Source: Eubacterium sp. TM05-53
Lineage (GTDB): Bacteria > Bacillota_I > Bacilli_A > Erysipelotrichales > Erysipelotrichaceae
DNA: 37,024 bases
Direction of reading: 5' to 3'
Assembly (NCBI RefSeq): GCF_003436425.1
Contig: NZ_QSPK01000019.1
Location: 1 to 37,024 of the forward strand
Below are positions 32,599-37,024 of the stretch, one piece after another. The notes under the pieces are model-generated. The model searched no databases. It saw nothing but the letters and a program-made list of their open reading frames with translations, and was not told the DNA's origin. How positions within the stretch are numbered: the stretch's first letter is position 1; every line of letters begins with the position of its first letter. The position numbers were made by a program, and so were the translations under genes.

Positions 32599-32736
32599 AA
32601 GGGGACCATACCCAATATACAGAAAAATCGTGAAAAATGGAACCTTTAAATCAAATATTTCGATAGAAACTAAAATTTTTGGAGGATAAGCAATTATACT
32701 TTTATCCATACAGAGATGTGTTAGTTCAATAAAATT

Positions 32737-32779
32737 AAAACACCAATGTTGTACAATAATGTGCTTCGATTGGTGTTTT
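32737..32779 (+). terminator. Terminator hairpin spanning the edge of repeat copy 2
   Basis: AAAACACCAAT (32737-32747) and ATTGGTGTTTT (32769-32779) form a perfect 11-bp stem with a 21-base loop, followed by further Ts. The right arm lies inside the 143-bp repeat, the left arm outside. Copy 1 retains only the right arm. Confidence 0.7.
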
Positions 32780-32906
32780 TTATCAACATTGATGTATTAA
32801 TTTTCTAATGTATTATACCAAAAAAGACCGATATTCAGATTTTTAAATCTTGAATATTCGGTCCTTTTTTATTAAGCTGAAACTTCTTTATCCGTTACAG
32901 CTCCTT
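32764..32906. repeat. 143-bp direct repeat, copy 2
   Basis: Identical to 23716-23858. It carries the GACCGATATTC hairpin with A and T runs. Here it separates the IS91-type element from the type I restriction genes, and no gene runs into it on the minus strand, so its terminator has no current client. Recombination between copies would excise about 9 kb. Confidence 0.9.
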
Positions 32907-32916
32907 TTTTATAAGA

Positions 32917-32958
32917 TCGATTCATGTAATCGAAAATATCGTGAATATGTAGTATAAT
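32917..32958 (+). promoter_or_regulatory. Promoter and operator of the xre-hsdMS operon
   Basis: TATAAT at 32953-32958 is the -10 box, with no good -35. TCGATT-catgt-AATCGA (32917-32933) is an inverted repeat ending at the expected -35 position, the natural place for a small XRE controller protein to bind. GGAG lies before the start of xre. Confidence 0.55.
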
Positions 32959-32999
32959 AACGCTATATTAATGGTACATAAAAGAGAAGGAGATGCAAC

Positions 33000-33227
33000 A
33001 TGGAATTTCCAGAAGAAATTAAAAGAATTAGACAAAGATGTTTTTTAACACAACAGGAATTTGCTAAAGAAGTACAAGTGGCATTTTCTACTGTTAATAG
33101 ATGGGAAGGTGGTAAAGCAAAACCAAACTTTACCGCAATGAAAAATATAAAAAAATTCTGCCTTAAGAATAATATCGACTCTGCTAGTGTCGAGGAGGCG
33201 TGGCTTGATTATAAGGTGGAGGAATAA
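33000..33227 (+). CDS. Small XRE-family DNA-binding protein
   Basis: A 75-residue protein that is nearly all HTH: EIKRIRQRCFLTQQEFAKEVQVAFSTVNRWEGGKAKPN is a typical Cro/C1 HTH. It lies upstream of and is likely cotranscribed with hsdM; its stop is 5 bases before the hsdM ATG, and the hsdM ribosome site GGAGG is inside its end. By place and size it resembles controller proteins that time modification genes, but could be a general repressor. Confidence 0.85.
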   Translation: MEFPEEIKRIRQRCFLTQQEFAKEVQVAFSTVNRWEGGKAKPNFTAMKNIKKFCLKNNIDSASVEEAWLDYKVEE

Positions 33228-33232
33228 TTGAA

Positions 33233-35059
33233 ATGATTAATATAAGAAAACTTGAATCAGAATTATGGGAATCTGCAGATTTGTTGCGTGCAGAGTCAAA
33301 ATTAACGTCAAATCAATATTGTATGCCAGTACTTGGACTTATTTTCCTACGTTATGCATACAGTAGATATAAAATGGTTGAAGCAGAAATTTTAAAAGGA
33401 CGTCCATCTCGTGGTGGACGAGTAATGCCGGTTGAGGCTAGTGATTTTGCTGCCAAAAGTGCACTATATTTACCTAAGGAAGCACAATATGATTACTTGT
33501 TAAATCTTCTAGATGACATTGCTTCTGCTGGACTTATTAATAAAGATGGCCACAAGATGAATAGTTTAGGGGAAGTAGTCAATAATGCTATGCAATTAAT
33601 TGAAGATCAGAGTGAACAATTGGTTGGTGTACTTCCTAAAAGTTATACTGATTTTTCAGGGGATTTGTTAGCTGAATTATTAAGAATATTTAATAATAAA
33701 GCATTTGATGAAGTTGGTGGTGATATTCTTGGGCAGATTTATGAATTCTTCCTTAATAAGTTTGCTCCGCAGGTTGCTTCAGATGATGGTGTGTTTTTCA
33801 CACCTAAGTCTTTAGTAAAGATGATTGTTAATATTATTGAACCTACTAGTGGTGTATTGCTTGATCCGGCTTGTGGTTCAGGTGGTATGTTTGTTCAATC
33901 TGGAGATTTTGTAAATGCGTCAGGAATGAATGCAAATAGTGCTATGACATTCTATGGTCAAGAAAAAACAGAATATAATGCTCAACTTTGTCTTATGAAC
34001 ATGGCTGTGCATGGACTTACAGGCGTCATTAAATCAGGTGACGAAGCCAATACATTCTATCATGATGCTCACAATCTTGATGGTTGCTGCGACTATGTTA
34101 TGGCAAATCCGCCTTTTAATGTGGATAAAGTGAAAGCTGAACCGTGTGAAAATGCAAGACGTCTCCCTTTTGGCATGCCTTCTGTTAATGATAAGAAAGA
34201 AGTAAGTAACGCTAACTATTTGTGGATTTCATATTTTTATAGTTATCTTAATGAAACTGGACGTGCCGGTTTTGTTATGGCTGCATCTGCAACAGATAGT
34301 CAAAATAAGGATAAAGATATTAGAGAAAAACTAATTAAAACGGGACATATGGATGTTGTGATTAGTGTTGCAAACAAGTTTTTCTACACTTCAAAAAAAT
34401 CATTGCCTTGTTCATTGTGGTTCATGAATAAAGGGAAAAACGAAAATATTAAAGATAAAGTTCTTTTCATTGATGCTAGAAATTATTACACAATGGTAGA
34501 TAAAACATGGAATGAATGGTCTGAATGGCAAATGAAAAACTTGAACGCGATAGTATGGTTATATCGTGGAGAAACTGATAAATACGCTGCTCTTATTGAT
34601 GAATATAGAAATACTCTAGGATGTACTCTTTCATTTGAAGAATTGATATGTATTATAAATGATGAATTAAAGGAATTAAAAAGACGTGCAAAGATTGAAG
34701 TTGATAATGCTGGTAGAAAGGACAAAAAGAGAATTCAAGCCGAATATGACGATATGATAGCTTCAAAGAATGAAGAATTAACGATTGCAAAAGAAGCAAA
34801 TTGGCTATATGAAAAATTTGGTGAAGGCGAATATCAAGATGTTTTAGGGCTTTGTAAGATAGCAACTATTTCAGAAATTGAAGAGAAAAATTGGTCGCTT
34901 ACACCAGGTGTTTATGTAGGAGTAGCACCAGTTGAAGATGATGGAGTAAATTTTGAAGAACGTATGGCTGAAATTCATAGGGAGCTGTTATATTTACAGA
35001 AAGAATCAAACAATCTAATGAATACCATTTCAAAGAATATGAAGGAGATGGGATTGTGA
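33233..35059 (+). CDS. hsdM: Type I restriction-modification methyltransferase subunit
   Basis: The 608-residue HsdM transfers methyl groups from S-adenosylmethionine to adenine N6 within the sequence read by HsdS. Motif I is LLDPACGSGGMFVQS (about 206-220) and motif IV is ANPPFN (about 289-294), the (N/D)PPY/F group of N6-adenine enzymes. The N-terminal helical HsdM_N region (residues 10-150) and C-terminal coiled coil that binds HsdS are present. It overlaps hsdS by 4 bases (GTGA). It looks intact. Without an hsdR in this window the system may be modification-only, or hsdR may lie beyond the edge. Confidence 0.95.
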   Translation: MINIRKLESELWESADLLRAESKLTSNQYCMPVLGLIFLRYAYSRYKMVEAEILKGRPSRGGRVMPVEASDFAAKSALYLPKEAQYDYLLNLLDDIASAGLINKDGHKMNSLGEVVNNAMQLIEDQSEQLVGVLPKSYTDFSGDLLAELLRIFNNKAFDEVGGDILGQIYEFFLNKFAPQVASDDGVFFTPKSLVKMIVNIIEPTSGVLLDPACGSGGMFVQSGDFVNASGMNANSAMTFYGQEKTEYNAQLCLMNMAVHGLTGVIKSGDEANTFYHDAHNLDGCCDYVMANPPFNVDKVKAEPCENARRLPFGMPSVNDKKEVSNANYLWISYFYSYLNETGRAGFVMAASATDSQNKDKDIREKLIKTGHMDVVISVANKFFYTSKKSLPCSLWFMNKGKNENIKDKVLFIDARNYYTMVDKTWNEWSEWQMKNLNAIVWLYRGETDKYAALIDEYRNTLGCTLSFEELICIINDELKELKRRAKIEVDNAGRKDKKRIQAEYDDMIASKNEELTIAKEANWLYEKFGEGEYQDVLGLCKIATISEIEEKNWSLTPGVYVGVAPVEDDGVNFEERMAEIHRELLYLQKESNNLMNTISKNMKEMGL

Positions 35060-36264
35060 TAAAGGTCAAATTAAAAGATATAGCCATTAACATCACTGAT
35101 GGAAAACACGGGGATTGCGAAAACGAGGAACATTCGGGATTTTATTTTGTTAGTTGCAAAGATGTACATGATGGTGCAATTTATTATGATAATGCAAGGC
35201 AGATAACTGAGAAAGATTTTATTGATACACATAAAAGAACTATGTTAGAGCCAAATGATATTTTAATCACTAATAGCGGTACTATAGGACGAATGGCTCT
35301 GGTTAAAGATATCCCTCAAACTTACAAAACTACTTTTCAAAAAAGTGTTGCTATTATAAAACCAAACCAAGAAATAGTTAGACCTAGATATCTTTACTAT
35401 TCTTTGATTAATTATGTTTCTCAGTTTATAAATGAATCAAATGGCTCTGCACAAAAGAATCTTCTGTTGGGGACTATGAGGGAATTCAAAATTAATATTG
35501 AGGATAATTTTGATAAACAGGATAAAATAGCTTATATTTTGTACTCGTATGATGACCTTATTGAAAACAATAAAAATCAAATCAAACTTCTTGAAGAAGC
35601 CACACAACGACTTTATAAAGAATGGTTTGTGGATTTGCATTTTCCTGGTTATGAAGATGTAGAGATTGTTGACGGTGTTCCAAAAGGGTGGACATATAAA
35701 TTAGTTAGTGAATTTGGAGAAGTTATAACAGGGAAAACACCTACTACATCGAAGCCTGAGTATTATGGGGGGAATATACCATTTATTACAATTCCAGATA
35801 TGCATGGAAAAGTGTTTCCTTTAGTAACCGAAAAGACTCTAACTGAAGCTGGTGCAGATACTCAGAAGAATAAGTATTTACCTGCAAATTCAGTGATTGT
35901 TTCATGTATTGCTACAGTTGGTTTAGTAAATATAGCTGTGGAACCTTGTCAGACTAATCAACAGATTAATTCTGTTGTTTTATATGATGATAATAATCTT
36001 TATTTTTTCTATGAATCTATGAAAAGAATTAAAGCATTGCTCGATGGTGTAGGCAGTAATGGTGCAACAATGACGAATGTAAACAAAACTAAATTTTGCA
36101 ATATAAAAGTTTTGTATCCTACCGAAGATTTGGTCTTGAAATACAATGAATTTTGCCAACCGATTTTTGATAATATATTAACTTTGTCAAAGAGTATTCT
36201 TATGTCCGAACAGGCGCGAGATCGCTTATTACCTAAACTAATGAGTGGAGAAATTGAGGTATAG
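35056..36264 (+). CDS. hsdS: Type I restriction-modification specificity subunit
   Basis: A 402-residue HsdS with two target-recognition domains: residues 1-150 and about 205-360. Each is followed by a conserved helix (LLEEATQRLYKEWFVDLHFPG in the middle, and the C-terminal ARDRLLPKLMSGEIEV). The two domains each read half of a bipartite DNA site. The start is a GTG overlapping the hsdM stop, so translation is coupled. The recognition sequence cannot be told from the sequence. Confidence 0.93.
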   Translation: MIKVKLKDIAINITDGKHGDCENEEHSGFYFVSCKDVHDGAIYYDNARQITEKDFIDTHKRTMLEPNDILITNSGTIGRMALVKDIPQTYKTTFQKSVAIIKPNQEIVRPRYLYYSLINYVSQFINESNGSAQKNLLLGTMREFKINIEDNFDKQDKIAYILYSYDDLIENNKNQIKLLEEATQRLYKEWFVDLHFPGYEDVEIVDGVPKGWTYKLVSEFGEVITGKTPTTSKPEYYGGNIPFITIPDMHGKVFPLVTEKTLTEAGADTQKNKYLPANSVIVSCIATVGLVNIAVEPCQTNQQINSVVLYDDNNLYFFYESMKRIKALLDGVGSNGATMTNVNKTKFCNIKVLYPTEDLVLKYNEFCQPIFDNILTLSKSILMSEQARDRLLPKLMSGEIEV

Positions 36265-36266
36265 TT

Positions 36267-36998
36267 ATGACTAAAATCAGTGTTGAAGACATAAAGAATG
36301 CGGTGTTTAAAAGGAATGGTATTTCACCTTTTGAAGAAGAAATGACCTTTTATTATGATGAAAGTGGAAATTGTAGAAAGTTTTGTCTTACTAAAACAGG
36401 TTTTAATAGTGATGATGCTTTAAAGGGGGACTTTGTATTAGCTGGAGTCGCACACGAAGGTAAGTCTTTCAACATTGATATTCCTGCATTATATGCAGCG
36501 CTTGATTTTAAAGAGGGTCAGAAAGAATTAAAGTTTAAACATTTGTTTCTCAATTCAAAAGATTTTATGACATTCATAGGTAGTAAAAGAGCTACAGGAT
36601 TCTTAAATTGGTTAAATAAAAGTGGGTTATACATTCATTATAGTGCAGTAAATAATCTCTTTTATTCGGTGGTAGATATCGTGGACTCTTTGTGGGAAAC
36701 GTTCCCTCAATGCTTTGATTATATGTGGGATATTTAGAATGCTTTGTATGATTTTGTGATCGAACATCAAGATGAAATGATAGATATCTTTATAAAATAT
36801 ACATATCCTGATGTTAAAGATGTACTAGCATTCTGTAATGAATTGTGTTCTTTAATTTGGGAATATAATGATGATAGTGAACATGATCCAGGATTCTTTT
36901 TAGAAATGCTAAGACAAATGTTAAATTTTGCTGGTAAGCAAGATAAAATGGCTTTTATTCAAAATCGTCAACTTCTCGTGATTTATAAACATCTATAA
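36267..36998 (+). pseudogene. DUF3800-like gene broken by an in-frame amber stop
   Basis: Reading in one frame from 36267, a TAG at 36735-36737 interrupts the gene, and the frame then continues for 86 more residues to a TAA at 36998. The first part, FYYDESGNCRKFCLTK, has the D-E-S-G of DUF3800 proteins (an RNase H-like fold). The second part, YDFVIEHQDEMIDIFIKYTYPDV, continues the same domain, so a nonsense mutation or sequencing error is likely. It lies 2 bases after hsdS and may ride in the operon. Such genes often accompany type I systems. The far end may also be shortened; family members are usually 250-300 residues. Confidence 0.7.
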
Positions 36999-37024
36999 TT
37001 TCAAATGATTAAAAATAGTCTAAA

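Larger units (their letters stand above)
30489..32731 (+). mobile_element. Tyrosine-recombinase/IS91-type element with 15-bp inverted ends
   Basis: The perfect inverted repeat TATTGAACTAACACA lies at 30489-30503 and, reversed, at 32717-32731, enclosing a tyrosine recombinase and an IS91-type transposase that share one base. Inside the left end is a CACACTC-TAAC-GAGTGTG hairpin, and near the right end an ACCCAATGA hairpin (32579-32598). IS91 elements move by rolling circle and typically lack inverted repeats. Here the inverted ends and the hairpins fit a mixed design. No target duplication is seen. Confidence 0.7.

Overview
The window is AT-rich DNA with Shine-Dalgarno-led genes, rho-independent terminators, Gram-positive-type lipoproteins, an MsmX-type ATPase and a CcpA-type cre site. 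That points to a low-GC Firmicute, most likely a gut member of the Erysipelotrichia or a neighbouring class; the assignment is by gene style only. No tRNA, rRNA or CRISPR array was seen.

Layout. (1) 1-3220: a Fic-fold protein that has lost its catalytic His, surrounded by repeated AGGGAACTTTT palindromes, then a complete IS200/IS605 element (tnpA, tnpB, end hairpins). (2) 3372-5144: a second Fic protein with an intact active site and an HTH domain, in an operon with an ATP-grasp protein and under a promoter with three TATCGG direct repeats. (3) 5323-13514: a MerR regulator, then a lacto-N-biose/galacto-N-biose operon (substrate-binding lipoprotein, two permeases, a small membrane protein, ATPase, GH112 phosphorylase) with a divergent AraC regulator and a cre site. 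(4) 13659-15331: a Gln-rich lipoprotein, a membrane zinc metallopeptidase and an unannotated 54-residue basic protein. (5) 15543-21199: a 1185-residue protein joining two degenerate AAA-like modules, an Ig-like segment, a CARF domain and a HEPN-type RNase motif; then a membrane NERD protein and a P-loop/CYTH fusion. (6) 21228-23715: an IS66 element without a target duplication. (7) 23857-28736: a siroheme module (sulfite/nitrite reductase, Met8-like dehydrogenase, HemC-CobA-HemD triple fusion) coupled to a BioY-like transporter component. (8) 28897-32731: an IS1182-type transposase and a tyrosine recombinase plus IS91-type transposase unit with 15-bp inverted ends. (9) 33000 to the end: a small XRE regulator, HsdM, HsdS and a broken DUF3800-like gene; no HsdR is visible.

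How the parts relate. The sugar operon imports and phosphorolyses mucin or milk-type disaccharides. The siroheme cluster supplies the cofactor of the reductase it diverges from. Regions 1, 2, 5 and 9 together look like an accessory or defence island: two Fic proteins, a CARF-HEPN protein away from any CRISPR locus, a NERD protein and a type I modification system, broken up by four different transposable elements. A perfect 143-bp direct repeat (23716-23858 and 32764-32906) brackets the siroheme and transposon segment, and one copy is truncated by IS66, so this part has been rearranged or assembled across repeats. The strongest novelty candidate is the CARF-HEPN protein at 15543-19100.
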